Positions 28,083-37,546 of a DNA stretch of 64,000 nt are shown one piece after another. Within the stretch, counting starts at the first letter, position 1; each line of letters opens with the position of its first letter. Origin of the DNA: JABDIY01 sp963751955 (lineage in GTDB: Bacteria; Actinomycetota; Acidimicrobiia; Acidimicrobiales; SZUA-35). Under the pieces are notes generated by a model. That model saw nothing but the letters and a program-made list of their open reading frames with translations. It was not told where the DNA came from and did no database searches. Location of the stretch: positions 29,032 through 93,031 of the forward strand of contig CAVVWM010000010.1 in assembly GCA_963751955.1 (NCBI GenBank), given 5' to 3'. The position numbers and the translations under genes were made by a program.

Positions 28083-29411
28083 GTGCGCCTTTTTGTCGCG
28101 GTCACGCTTCCCTGCCTGCTCTTGCTTTCGGCCTGCACGTCGTCGGAGAACGTTGATGTAGTCACCGCTGGCAGCGACGGTGGCGAGCAGGTGTTGTCGC
28201 CTGATGGACCCAGCGAGGACCCGTCGACAACGGTGGTGGAGTCGAGCACGACGACGATGCCCGACCAGGTCGAGATCGATCCGTCTGACTACCTGCTGAC
28301 ACAGGATGATCTACCGGGCTGGAAGTACGCCCGCCAAATTAACTTCGCACCCGAGCCCACATTCGAAGTGGTCGACTGTGACCTGATGGTGGCCGCCTGG
28401 TCAGCCCAGGCTATTGCAGGCACAAGGGTTCGGGCATCGACCGATGGCGTAGCCCTCAGGAACACCGTGGTCGAGATGCCCGACACCGCATCGGCAGAGG
28501 CGATCCTCGACGGAGCGGATCTCGCATGGCGGGAGTGCAATCCGCTGATGTTGGATACCGGCGATGCATGGTGGGTCGAGCCCATCCAGGTTCCCGAGGT
28601 CGAGGGATGGCGTTCCACGGGGCTGGCCCTCGGAGTGTCTGACGACTACATCTGGTCGATCGCCTGGTTCCAACGAGGACCTACGGTCGTCATTCTCGAT
28701 CTCGACTCTGCCAACCCCTGGCCGGTCCTCGACCCCGTTCTCGAAGCTGTTGCCGGTCGCCTTGCAGGCGACCCTTCGCCAGTACCGACTGCCGACCGGC
28801 CGGTTCAGTCGACCACCACAAGCACCGTTCCCGACACGATCCCTGGAGAGCGGCCACCCCTCACCACCCTGCCGGCGAACCCCGACGATGAATGGCGAGA
28901 CCATCCGGGCGCGGTCTACGTGCCCGACCCGGCCCTTTTCGGCTCCGGCTTCAGCCTGGATCGGGTGCTGGTGGAAGAGCCGGCACCGAGTAACCCCGAC
29001 CAGGTCATCGAGTCCTGCCCGGTCGATCCGCCACCAACGATGGATGGTCTCCGGATCGAGCTTCGGCATGAGTCCGACAAGGTCGAGGTCGAAGTTCTCA
29101 TCGGTCTCGACAACGAGGTTTGGGCACAGGACACCGTCGATGCATTCCGAAGTCTTGGTTTCTGTGGAGCTGACGCACTCGAGGTCAATGAACTCACGGT
29201 GATCGAACCCGACAGCGCCGCCGATGACGCAGTCATCATGGAGGTCTCGATATCCGATGGAGTGGGCTTGACTCGTGGGCTCGTCCTCGTCGCCCGCTAT
29301 GGCGACATGATGATCGGAGTTGTCGTTGGTGTTGAGTCCGGCAGTTCCGTCGATCTGCCGACGGTCGAAGAACTCACGCAATGGGCCGACACCATCGCTG
29401 CCTCGAGCTGA
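28083..29411 (+). CDS. Secreted lipoprotein of unknown function
   Basis: About 442 residues from GTG 28083; TTG 28065 in the same frame is an alternative start. The signal peptide ends in a lipobox (LLLLSAC), so it is lipid-anchored outside the membrane. A Ser/Thr-rich linker is followed by two related-looking halves. The first has LTQDDLPGWKYARQINF and a Cys pair around FEVVDCDL and REC. The second begins after a Thr/Pro linker near VQSTTTSTVP and has VIESCPVDPPP. This domain pattern occurs in actinobacterial sensor-like lipoproteins, but no enzyme motif is visible. It follows the kinase on the same strand. Confidence 0.75.
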   Translation: MRLFVAVTLPCLLLLSACTSSENVDVVTAGSDGGEQVLSPDGPSEDPSTTVVESSTTTMPDQVEIDPSDYLLTQDDLPGWKYARQINFAPEPTFEVVDCDLMVAAWSAQAIAGTRVRASTDGVALRNTVVEMPDTASAEAILDGADLAWRECNPLMLDTGDAWWVEPIQVPEVEGWRSTGLALGVSDDYIWSIAWFQRGPTVVILDLDSANPWPVLDPVLEAVAGRLAGDPSPVPTADRPVQSTTTSTVPDTIPGERPPLTTLPANPDDEWRDHPGAVYVPDPALFGSGFSLDRVLVEEPAPSNPDQVIESCPVDPPPTMDGLRIELRHESDKVEVEVLIGLDNEVWAQDTVDAFRSLGFCGADALEVNELTVIEPDSAADDAVIMEVSISDGVGLTRGLVLVARYGDMMIGVVVGVESGSSVDLPTVEELTQWADTIAASS

Positions 29412-29431
29412 TCAGAGACGAGCTCGGCCGT

Positions 29432-29665
29432 TCAATCGGACGTTTCGGTTGGACCCAACCCCTCGTGTACCAGGTCGTAGACGACGGCGGTCAATTCGAG
29501 TTCGGCGGCGAAGCGGGCGGCCGCTCGGGCGAACGGGTCATGATCTCCCAGCGACGACGAAACCGGCGTCTGCCAATCGGAACGCACCTCGCGTGCGAGA
29601 CCGAGCCGCCAGTTTGAAGTGGATCGGAGACGCTGGGCAAACGCCAGGTCCGGTGACGTGGCCAT
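29432..29665 (-). CDS. Short hypothetical protein
   Basis: A 77-residue frame from ATG 29665 that lies between two convergent genes. The sequence has a sensible amino-acid make-up and a helical C-terminal half (FARAAARFAAELELTAVVYD). No ribosome-binding site is clear and no family is recognised. It may be real or chance. The rest of the 324-base gap at 29412-29735 shows nothing else. Confidence 0.35.
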   Translation of the reverse strand: MATSPDLAFAQRLRSTSNWRLGLAREVRSDWQTPVSSSLGDHDPFARAAARFAAELELTAVVYDLVHEGLGPTETSD

Positions 29666-29735
29666 GTACTACGTCTACCACATCGCAGCCTGGACGAACC
29701 AGTGGATGTGGCGATTCGGACAAGCTGTCGCCATG

Positions 29736-31436
29736 CTAGGGCGCGCCACCGATTGTCATCCCGGCATCGGCCCGATCGGCTCGACCGAGAACTTCGTAGC
29801 GGCCCACGGTGTCCAGGTCAGCATCGGGGGAGGCCCGGGTGTAGTGACCTGCGACCGTGCGATCACGGCCGGAGTATTTGGCTTCGAGCAATGCGGCGTC
29901 GGCGCTGGCCAGCAGTTCTGTGGCGGTGCAGATCATGTCGACCGTCGCCAGGCCGATGCTTGCCGTGAGCTCGATCGGTCCCGCCGTAGTGGAGATCGGC
30001 TGGCTTCGGATTCGGTGGCGTATTCGCTCGCACGCTTGGGCTGCTTCGGCGGCGGTTGCGTTGTGGAAGATCACGAGAAATTCCTCGCCTCCGATGCGTC
30101 CAACCGAGGCCTCGTCGTCGCGGACAGCGGTCCTGACGCGGTTCGCCACCATTCGAATGACTTCGTCGCCGACGGGGTGACCGTAGGTGTCGTTGATCTG
30201 TTTGAAATAGTCGAGATCCAGCATTGCCGCGCCTCGATGCCCATCCGCTGCCGCCGCTCGTCCAGCAGCTTTGAGAGCGGTCCTGCGGTTGGCGAGGCCG
30301 GTGAGTGGATCGGTGCTGGCCCGCTTCTCGAGTTCTTGAATCGGTCGCGTCACCGTCAGTGCCGTGAACCCGACTAGAAACACCGACAACACCCCAACCG
30401 CGACGGTCAGCAGCCGCTCACGAGTACGGGCGGCGCTAAGGCCCGGTACGAGGCCACCCGCAGGGGCGAACACCCCGACGGTCCATTCGCCATCGTCGAT
30501 CGGGACCGAACCGAACGTTGCCCGGGCACTGCCGATGCCTTCAACGGTGAACCCATGCATGTTCGCCGCATTGTCGGGCCCGGCTTCCACGAGCGTGGCG
30601 ATGGCGGCCCGGGCAAAGGAGTCCTCCAGCTGGGCTATGGCGACAGTTTGGAGTCCGTCGCCGTCCTCACGTTGCACCAGTTCGGGATCTGGATGGGCGA
30701 TGACCAAGCCAGAATCGTCGACGATGACCGTTCCACCTGGCTCCTGGATGGCCAAGGAGGAGAGGAATGTAGAAAGGGATCCGAGTTCGATGTCGGCCCC
30801 GACGACGCCGACAACTTCTCCGTCTCGGGTTATGGCTTGAGCTGCGGTGATACCGAGCTGGCGGGATGTGAAAAAGACATAGGGATCGGTCCACGCCAGT
30901 GCGGCTGGGTCTCCCAACGCCTCGAGGTACCACGGCCGAGTTCGAGGATCGTAGGTGTCGACGAGGTCAACCTGTTCGTTGGCTACCTCACCATCGGCAT
31001 CGAGGTATTCCAGTGTCGTGGTTCGATCGACCGAATCGACGGTGATGGTCTTGACACGGATGCCAGCTTCGGTTTCACGCACATCAAAGAAGCTGCCATC
31101 GGGAGTTCCGATGAAAACGCCCGAGAGCTGCGGTGTTCTGGCAATGGCCGCGGTAAAAGTGCTCCTGAACTCCGAGGGCGCGATACCCGGATTCGAACTC
31201 AGGGTGGCGGCAAGTGCGACGATCGCTTCCACAGGTTCGATATGGGTGCGGATCCGCTCGGTCGATTCGGACGCGGCAGCTTCCAGCAGCGCATCGGTGT
31301 GGTTTGCCTGGGCGGTCCCCGTGATCTGGCCCGAGACCAGAAAGAGCGCGAGGACGGTGATCAGCTGAGCCGCCAGAAGACTGGCTAGTACGGTGGCGCG
31401 GAACCTCGATCTCACAAACTGGTGTCGGCCGTTCAT
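29736..31436 (-). CDS. Diguanylate cyclase with extracellular dCache-like sensor
   Basis: 566 residues from ATG 31436. A transmembrane helix at about residues 14-36 and another at about 345-365 flank a dCache-like periplasmic sensor with the typical DTYDPRTRPWYLEAL segment and VVGVVGADIEL. The cytoplasmic GGDEF domain has DPLTGLANRR, AMLDLDYFKQINDTYGH and the active site GRIGGEEFL, so cyclic-di-GMP synthesis is expected. The RxxD inhibitory site five residues before the GGEEF core is absent, so product feedback is probably lost. It is one of two cyclic-di-GMP enzymes in the window, with the HD-GYP protein at 54415. Confidence 0.93.
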   Translation of the reverse strand: MNGRHQFVRSRFRATVLASLLAAQLITVLALFLVSGQITGTAQANHTDALLEAAASESTERIRTHIEPVEAIVALAATLSSNPGIAPSEFRSTFTAAIARTPQLSGVFIGTPDGSFFDVRETEAGIRVKTITVDSVDRTTTLEYLDADGEVANEQVDLVDTYDPRTRPWYLEALGDPAALAWTDPYVFFTSRQLGITAAQAITRDGEVVGVVGADIELGSLSTFLSSLAIQEPGGTVIVDDSGLVIAHPDPELVQREDGDGLQTVAIAQLEDSFARAAIATLVEAGPDNAANMHGFTVEGIGSARATFGSVPIDDGEWTVGVFAPAGGLVPGLSAARTRERLLTVAVGVLSVFLVGFTALTVTRPIQELEKRASTDPLTGLANRRTALKAAGRAAAADGHRGAAMLDLDYFKQINDTYGHPVGDEVIRMVANRVRTAVRDDEASVGRIGGEEFLVIFHNATAAEAAQACERIRHRIRSQPISTTAGPIELTASIGLATVDMICTATELLASADAALLEAKYSGRDRTVAGHYTRASPDADLDTVGRYEVLGRADRADAGMTIGGAP

Positions 31437-31486
31437 CGGCCGCGGTTGAGGATTCTCTCAGCCGGGCCCGATCGCCATTGTCCTAA

Positions 31487-31662
31487 AGGAGCTCATCCAG
31501 CGGGGGAATCGGTTACATCAACTTCATGTCCGGGGATGACGGCCACCGTGTTGCAGACAACTACGGGTCAACTACAACCGGCTCGCCTCAGTGAAGGCCA
31601 CGTACGACCCCGAAAACCTCTTTCACATCAACCAGAACATCGTGCCGGCGGGAGCCGGGTAG
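31487..31662 (+). pseudogene. Relic: C-terminal end of a berberine-bridge-type FAD-linked oxidase
   Basis: The first part reads SGGIGYINFMSGDDGHRVAD, then after a one-base frame change at about 31565-31573 it reads YNRLASVKATYDPENLFHIN and ends QNIVPAG before a stop at 31660. That is the conserved end of the BBE domain of FAD-dependent oxidases, which bury the flavin and end near FxxNQNI. Nothing upstream belongs to such a gene, so at least 400 codons are missing. This is a remnant of a lost gene. Confidence 0.75.
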
Positions 31663-31680
31663 GAGCCCCGCCCTGGTCAC

Positions 31681-33075
31681 CTAACGCGACCGAAGCGATG
31701 CGTGCACGGCTTCTTCGAACATGGCCCGTTCCGAGGGCGTCCACGATCCTGTCGACGCCGTGGCGGAAACGTCGCTGATCGTGGATCGGATCGGGGCGAC
31801 GGGGCCGGGAAGGTTCCTGCGCTCCACCTCGTCCAGTAGATAGCCAAGCGTGCGCAGGATCGTGATCATGACCTCCGGTTCGGTGGTGGCGTAGCGGCGA
31901 ACTGGGTCGATGGCGATCCGAAGGAAATCGTCGTACTTCGGTTCCCGGCGCACCAGCGTCTTGGAGCCGTCCCGCCGGACCGATCCCTCCATCTCGTTCT
32001 CCCACAACACCCGAAGAACATCGCCGATGTGCACCATCACATCCATGGCGGTTCGGGGATCGTTTACCCCAGGCGACAGCGCTCGCGCCGCAATGTCGGT
32101 GAGCTGGGTCAACCCGAAGCCGACATCCTGCTGCATCGTCCTGGACTCGCCGATGGCGAAGGCCTGGGGTAGCTCGTTCCAGCATGGATCATCGTCGGCG
32201 GGAGGTGGGGAGACCCACAGGAGGGGCGAGTGGGCTAGGACGAAACCGCCCAGAACCGGCACCACCCGGCCGACCGAATCTTCCGGTAACGCTTTCATGA
32301 GGAGGTCGCTGTCGATCTGTTGGATCCAGCCGGACCTGTCCGCCTCGACCGCCACCGCGTTCTCGGGGATCCCGGTCCGCTCGCCCTCGTCGTCCTCGAC
32401 GGGTCGCATTGCGGTCCTGATCGGCTTGGTCATCGTGCGACGAGCCACCGCGGTGGTGATCACGCTGATGGTCTCGGTGGTCAGGCGTTGAGCTACCGAA
32501 CTCACCTGGAGGCTGTGAGTGACGTGATCGACTGAGCGCACCACTGCGACCAGCGAGGCCAGGCCCAACACAAGACCCACCAGCACGGTGGTATGGGGAA
32601 CGATCTCGACCGAACCCTCCAGGCTCCGAGCCGACCGGAGTCCGAGCAGACAAAAGAAGGTAGTGCCCAGCGACAGCCCGATCGTGTGCTGCAGCACCGA
32701 GTTGCCCAGCCAGCGGCGTGACGAGCGAGGCGAGTACTGTGAACTGGCGAGTTGCACCGCCACAAGCGTGATCGACATCAGCAGCGTGATCGCTGCGATC
32801 AGGCCGCCGGCGATGGCGGCGAGCACGGCCCGGGAACTCGGGACCGTCGTCGTGAGGAAGTCCGGGAGTTCATCGCTGGCCAGCTCCCGATCGATCACCA
32901 ATGTGATCTGGGCAGCGATCACCGACCCGGCCACGTACAGCAACGGAACAAAGAGGAGCCGATGACGGATCTCGTCGGCGAGCTGACGAACTCGAACAAC
33001 GTTCAGATTGGATTCCAACCACGACACCGCACAATCCTTCCAGGCAGAAGTCCAGTCCACACGGCATTCCCGCAT
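31681..33075 (-). CDS. DUF2254 membrane protein
   Basis: About 464 residues from ATG 33075; an upstream in-frame start at 33111 is possible. Four hydrophobic helices lie in the N-terminal half, including LLFVPLLYVAGSVIAAQITL and AAIAGGLIAAITLLMSITLVA, the latter followed by LASSQYSPRSSRRWLGN. This pattern, with a large soluble C-terminal part holding RALSPGVNDPRTAMDV, is typical of DUF2254 proteins. Their role is unknown. The soluble half has no known catalytic motif. Confidence 0.8.
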   Translation of the reverse strand: MRECRVDWTSAWKDCAVSWLESNLNVVRVRQLADEIRHRLLFVPLLYVAGSVIAAQITLVIDRELASDELPDFLTTTVPSSRAVLAAIAGGLIAAITLLMSITLVAVQLASSQYSPRSSRRWLGNSVLQHTIGLSLGTTFFCLLGLRSARSLEGSVEIVPHTTVLVGLVLGLASLVAVVRSVDHVTHSLQVSSVAQRLTTETISVITTAVARRTMTKPIRTAMRPVEDDEGERTGIPENAVAVEADRSGWIQQIDSDLLMKALPEDSVGRVVPVLGGFVLAHSPLLWVSPPPADDDPCWNELPQAFAIGESRTMQQDVGFGLTQLTDIAARALSPGVNDPRTAMDVMVHIGDVLRVLWENEMEGSVRRDGSKTLVRREPKYDDFLRIAIDPVRRYATTEPEVMITILRTLGYLLDEVERRNLPGPVAPIRSTISDVSATASTGSWTPSERAMFEEAVHASLRSR

Positions 33076-33118
33076 CGTGCACCCTCGCCGTCGGGATCGG
33101 CTCTGGTACAACTACGTC

Positions 33119-33182
33119 CAGCTCGTCCATTTGAGCCGCGGTGGTGGGGGAGTGTGAAGTTGCGAGACTGGCGGGTGTCGGG
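33119..33182 (+). repeat. Leader repeat, copy 1 (direct repeat with 34857-34923)
   Basis: The stretch from CCATTTGAGCCGCGGTGG through GCGGGTGTCGGG is nearly identical to the sequence before and into the unknown gene at 34916, differing by a few small indels and substitutions. Copy 1 also ends GTGTCGGG, as the gene start does, but its frame stops after 14 codons. It is probably a broken-off 5' end of another copy of that gene. Confidence 0.8.
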
Positions 33183-33253
33183 ACAGACGAAACCGCCGAA
33201 CTGCTTCTGGCTACTCTGACTCTCGAGTAAGTACAGCGACAAGGAAATCCATC

Positions 33254-34850
33254 GTGAGCTACCGACGATTGCTATTCGGCTTTGTTGTTACCGGCTTGAT
33301 CCTGCTGACTGGATCCCCAGGGTTGACTCACACGGGCTTCGAGTCGTCGTCTCCTGCCGATGGGGAAATCGTCGACCAACCAGTTGCGGAGATCTCGTTG
33401 ACCTTTTCTGGGGAGTCGAGCCCGACCGGCGACGGGTTCGTCGTCCTCGATCCCCAGGGAATCGTTCGTGTCCCTGATTCGGTCACCACAACCGACAATC
33501 GCACCTGGACGATCGGATTCGATGACCCTGTGGCCGGAGGTGCGGTGGGCGTGCGCTGGAATGTCGTTGCGCCCGATGCCCACCCGATCGAAGGCAGCTT
33601 CAGCTTCACCGTCTCAGCACCAGTACCCACCACGACGGTAACCACAGCGCCAACGACCACCACAGCTCCGCCAGCGACCACGGCGCCGCCTGCAATGGCG
33701 GGTGCCGCTCTGTCCTCACGTGTCCCGGCGAAATCAGAGGTCGATACCGAACCAATCGCCGAGACCGCTGCTTTGGCGGGGCCCGTCGACCTCGACGAAT
33801 TCCTCGACACCGAGAGCATGGATGTGGCGGGGTCATCTCTACTCGGTGGCGTGGCCCGGATCGTTGGTCTGCTTGGCGTCGTAGGTGCAGTCGGAGGGTT
33901 GGTGTTCGTGGCCGGGGTCCTGCGCGGCGATCGCAGCGAGATCCAAGCCGTGCTGTCGTGGGTTCGCCTGGCTGGTGGCATGGTCGTCGTCGGTGCTGTC
34001 GCCCAGGCGGCGGCGAAGACCGCAATGCTGTCCGGTGGCTGGTCTGGAGTGTGGTCGGGGTCGGCCATTGGTAACGCATTGTGGTCATCGTTCGGCGCAG
34101 CGGTCGGCCTCCGGCTGGTCGGCGGGGCACTGATCGCTTCGGCGGCCAGGCTCAGGACGCCGGCTGCAACTGTTGCGGGAGGCTCCGTGGTGGCGGTCAA
34201 GCAGCTTGCGCACGCCGGGACTGGGCCACATGTCCCATCGGGCCACGCAGACGCTGGGGCCGGCGACGGTGTCGGGTTCATTGACGATGGCGACCGAGCC
34301 TGGCGGACGGGATCGAGTCCGGCTGTGATGGTCGGGATTGCGTTTCTGGTGTTGTCGTTCGTGTTCGACGGCCACACAGTGTCCGAAGGGCCCCGCTGGC
34401 TACACGCGGTGGTGAACCCGGTCCACGTCGCAGCCGGCGCAACGTGGGCAGGAGGCGTGGTCATGTTGGCGTCGGTGATCGGGCGCAGGAGTAGACGCGG
34501 TGCCGAGTCCGGGGCGGGGCAGCTCGCCGCCCGTTTTTCTGTTGTTGCTGCGGTTGCCCTTGTTGCCGTCGCTGCCGCAGGGATTGCTCTCGCTGTCATC
34601 ATTCTCGACACGGTCTCTCAGATCTGGTCCACACCCTGGGGTCGTCTTCTGGCCTTCAAAGTTGTGCTCGTGGTTATGGCTGCCGCCGCGGGCGGATACA
34701 ACCATCGAGTCATGGTCCCCGAGCTCGAACGGGGTCCGAAGGATCAGAAAGCTCACCCACCGATTCAGAACGATTGTGACCTTCGAGGCGATCGTTCTGG
34801 TTGCGATCACGGTGGTTACTGCGATGTTGATCGGCGCATCGACGGCCTGA
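33254..34850 (+). CDS. CopC-CopD fusion, copper-handling membrane protein (frameshift near its end)
   Basis: Starts at GTG 33254. After a signal peptide ending near LTHTGFESSSPADGE, the first about 110 residues form a CopC domain; the first His after cleavage is the expected copper ligand. A Thr/Pro/Ala linker (TTTVTTAPTTTTAPP) leads to about seven membrane helices with the CopD pattern, including HAVVNPVHVAAGATWAGGVV. The frame shifts in a GGGG run at 34731-34734. One frame then reads polar nonsense to 34873; the other reads LTHRFRTIVTFEAIVLVAIT, a normal last helix, ending at 34850. An extra G is the simple explanation. The family takes part in copper uptake or resistance. Confidence 0.82.
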
Positions 34851-34856
34851 GTCGTT

Positions 34857-34923
34857 CAGCTGCGACCATTTGAGCCGCGGTGGTGGGGGAGTGTGAAGCC
34901 TGCGAGACTGGCGGGGTGTCGGG
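34857..34923 (+). repeat. Leader repeat, copy 2
   Basis: Matches the stretch at 33119-33182: CCATTTGAGCCGCGGTGG, GGGGGAGTGTGAAG, then TGCGAGACTGGCGGG and GTGTCGGG. It covers the leader and the first codons of the gene at 34916. The identity stops right after the start, which marks one duplication endpoint. Confidence 0.8.
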
Positions 34924-36109
34924 CGTAGAGGATTCGAAAACCAATGATTCGAAACCGATTGTGAAGAACATCGCGGGCAAGCCGCAGTACGGGGCAACCA
35001 CGCTGGCGTCGGATCCTGCAACGTCGGTGTTGGCCTACACGGTGGGCCAGTTGCTGCACGGTGTCACCGGCCGACGCGCAACAACTGTCCGAACCGGCAA
35101 GGATCCTGTCGAGGCCGTTGCCGACGAATGGGAACGGGTTCTGAGCCTCCATCGGGTTGACTTCCCTGCATTCACCGGCCCGGTGCTTCCGCCCGCCAGT
35201 CCGCTGCCTGACTTCGAGGAGTTGGTGCAGGAAGACCTGCTGCACCGGCGGGTCGCGACCAGTCGGATACGGGGTGTGAAGGATGGGGACCGGCAGATCT
35301 CGGAGACCGCGGCCGCAGTGAAGCTTGAAACACTGAGGGTGGACGCTGAATATTCGGCGCTTTCTCAGCGGTCGATGCTCGAAGACATCTGGCAACGTTT
35401 GGTGGACAACGAGCCTGACGTGGTCGCCGGTGTGCTGGCCATGGCGTTCAGGGACGACGAACTGGCTACCCGTCCGCTCGAGGTGTCGGGTGACTGCGTG
35501 GTACTGGAACTGATCGCTCCCTCGTTGGATCGTGCGATCCCCAAAAAGAAGCCGGGCACCAATCGCAAGGGTGCACCCACCGTGGTTCGGGCGTCGGGCA
35601 CCGATCGCCGGGACGCCTATCGCCAGTACGTGCTGGGTGCTGCGTTGCTGGCTGCCAGGGAGGTGGTGGCGGTCGCCCCTGGAATTGAGTTCGTGGATGT
35701 CTCGGTGCTGACGATGGAGTCGAAAGCCGCAGCGGTGGCCGGTGGGACTCCGAAGGGTCTGGCTCGGTTCTTCATGACCCGGTCGAGTGTTGCCAACGCC
35801 AACTTGTCACTTCCTGCCGATGAGGTGGTCCTGTCTTGCGCCCACGCCAGCCGAATCTCGCTCGGGCGGCAGGGTGGTTTGAAGCCGGTGGATCTGGAGT
35901 ACGAGAAGAAGGACAAGCGTGCGCTCTCGGCCCTGCTCGATTCTGATGCATCCGATCAGCGCATTCGGGTTCGACTGGTCCGAATGACTACGGAAGGGTT
36001 CTCGAAGTCGAGCGACATCGCCACGGTGCGGCTGAAACGCGTCACCGCTAGAAGTTCAGCGGTCGTCGTATCGGTCCGCCAACGGGTGTCACGCACCAAC
36101 GACGAGTAG
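34916..36109 (+). CDS. Unknown 397-residue protein; gene with a duplicated leader
   Basis: GTG 34916 is preferred to an upstream GTG at 34880 because the match to the other leader copy continues into GTGTCGGG. No signal peptide or membrane helix is visible, so it is probably cytoplasmic. Features: a helical region with EELVQEDLLHRRVATSRI, a predicted coiled or helical stretch LEDIWQRLVDNEPDVVAGVLAMAF cut by short loops, a basic loop AIPKKKPGTNRKGAP, then HASRISLGRQ and a C-terminus SVRQRVSRTNDE. No named family is recognised. A 3' fragment of a paralogue lies at 50571-50681, so the gene belongs to a small duplicating family here. Confidence 0.7.
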   Translation: MSGVEDSKTNDSKPIVKNIAGKPQYGATTLASDPATSVLAYTVGQLLHGVTGRRATTVRTGKDPVEAVADEWERVLSLHRVDFPAFTGPVLPPASPLPDFEELVQEDLLHRRVATSRIRGVKDGDRQISETAAAVKLETLRVDAEYSALSQRSMLEDIWQRLVDNEPDVVAGVLAMAFRDDELATRPLEVSGDCVVLELIAPSLDRAIPKKKPGTNRKGAPTVVRASGTDRRDAYRQYVLGAALLAAREVVAVAPGIEFVDVSVLTMESKAAAVAGGTPKGLARFFMTRSSVANANLSLPADEVVLSCAHASRISLGRQGGLKPVDLEYEKKDKRALSALLDSDASDQRIRVRLVRMTTEGFSKSSDIATVRLKRVTARSSAVVVSVRQRVSRTNDE

Positions 36110-36118
36110 TCCGAAACG

Positions 36119-37207
36119 TCACGCAACTCTGAACTCGTGGGCGTAGTCGCCCGACACCAGGGGCGTCGTCTTGACGAGATCGAGGCCGGCACGGCGCCCG
36201 AGCTCGGCGAACTGGTCGGTCGAACGTTCTTGGCCGCCGTTCGTGAGCGCTGCCATCAACACGTCGGCGCGAATCGCGATGTCGTCGCGGGGCACGATGG
36301 TGCGGTTGCTGTCGACGACGATGATCCTCGATCCGGGAGATGTTGCGGCGACCGTCTTGGTGAGAAGTTGTGCGCAGGAGTCGTCGTCCCAGTCGTGCAG
36401 CACGTTGACGAGCAGATAAACATCGAAGCCCGACGGCACCTCGACGAAGGCGTCGCCGCCCACGGCTTCGAGGCGCGGGTGCTCGACTGCCCGTGCGATC
36501 ACTGTTGGAAGGTCGAACACCACGGCGCGCCAATCTGCGTGCCGATCGAGCAGGACTCGAGCGAGTTCGCCTGTCCCGCCTCCGACATCGCACAAGCTCG
36601 TGGCACGATCCCAATCGATCGCCGCATCGAGCGTGAGAGCGTGCATACGCGCGCCTGCCGCCATCGCTTCGTCGAACGTCGACCACCGATCAGGATGCCC
36701 TTCCATCCACTCGAAGAACGGTTCGCCGTTGGCCACAGCGAAGCCGTCGCCATCGTCTCGGCAATCCAGAGCAGCCACCGCCTTCACGATCTCATCACCC
36801 GCTACGAAGTCGACCCAGTGGCGCCAGCCCGCAGGATGTTCCGCGCGTAGGAACTCAGTGACGGCGTTTGGCCGTACAAGCCCACGACGGTCGATTCGGA
36901 GCCAGCCTCTGGCGGCGGCAAATCGGACCAGTCGTTCGAGTCGCCCAGGGTCGACATCGAGGAGGTCAGCAAGGTCCGCTGCCGTCATCTTCGACGTAAG
37001 TGCCTCTGGAACGCCGGCTTCGCATATTTCGACCAGAACCCGATGGTCGAGCAAGCTCAAGGCCGCTTCGAGGATTTGGACCGGCGGTGGGGCCATGGAG
37101 CGATGAATCCGACCGAGAACCGAGCGTACGCGGGTCCCGGCCTCGGACACGAACGCTGGCGGCAGTACCGGCACACCAAGTGTGGTCTTGGGATCTACGG
37201 GGTGCAT
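36119..37207 (-). CDS. SAM-dependent O-methyltransferase with winged-helix dimerisation domain
   Basis: 362 residues from ATG 37207, preceded by GGAGGTGAC. The first about 110 residues form the helical/winged dimerisation domain (LLDHRVLVEICEAGVPEALT; LADLLDVDPGRLERLVRFAA). The catalytic part has motif I SLCDVGGGTGELARVLL, motif II VVFDLPTVI, and YLLVNVLHDWDDDSCAQLL with the His-Asp pair that often acts as base in plant-type and antibiotic O-methyltransferases. The substrate is probably a small phenol or polyketide (inference from family). No biosynthetic neighbours are seen; the divergent gene is a dehydrogenase. Confidence 0.85.
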   Translation of the reverse strand: MHPVDPKTTLGVPVLPPAFVSEAGTRVRSVLGRIHRSMAPPPVQILEAALSLLDHRVLVEICEAGVPEALTSKMTAADLADLLDVDPGRLERLVRFAAARGWLRIDRRGLVRPNAVTEFLRAEHPAGWRHWVDFVAGDEIVKAVAALDCRDDGDGFAVANGEPFFEWMEGHPDRWSTFDEAMAAGARMHALTLDAAIDWDRATSLCDVGGGTGELARVLLDRHADWRAVVFDLPTVIARAVEHPRLEAVGGDAFVEVPSGFDVYLLVNVLHDWDDDSCAQLLTKTVAATSPGSRIIVVDSNRTIVPRDDIAIRADVLMAALTNGGQERSTDQFAELGRRAGLDLVKTTPLVSGDYAHEFRVA

Positions 37208-37546
37208 TGTCACCTCCTGGACGGCACCATCCACCCTAGATCGAATCATGAGTGGCCCGAAGTGGCACTACCGTTTTGCCATTCAAAGCGATCTGTGAGA
37301 CCGAAGCCGCCTGTGCCAAGCTTGCGCGGTAGGGCATGCGGCGATCCGAGCACTCCATGAGGTTCTCCTGCACCCGAGCCAGTTTGTCACCGCGTACAGT
37401 ATCGCCAGGGGTGCTTTGATGACGATGACCAGAACGCTCGCACGCCAGTTACGGGAGGAGCGGTGCAAGGACGGTGGGCGCGACCGCGTCGAGATCGCTG
37501 GCGCGCCCTGCACACTGGACAATCAGCCCACTCGCCGGATCTCGAC
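37208..37546. other. Intergenic stretch between divergent genes
   Basis: 339 bases between the O-methyltransferase and the 2-hydroxyacid dehydrogenase. It must hold promoters for both directions. Short frames exist, for example one starting MTMTRTLARQLREE, but none is convincing. No strong inverted repeat was seen. Confidence 0.3.

Noticed and set aside
37283..37522. Minus-strand 79-residue frame with a hydrophobic stretch
   Set aside because: No ribosome-binding site, no family, and it lies across the likely promoter region of the dehydrogenase gene.
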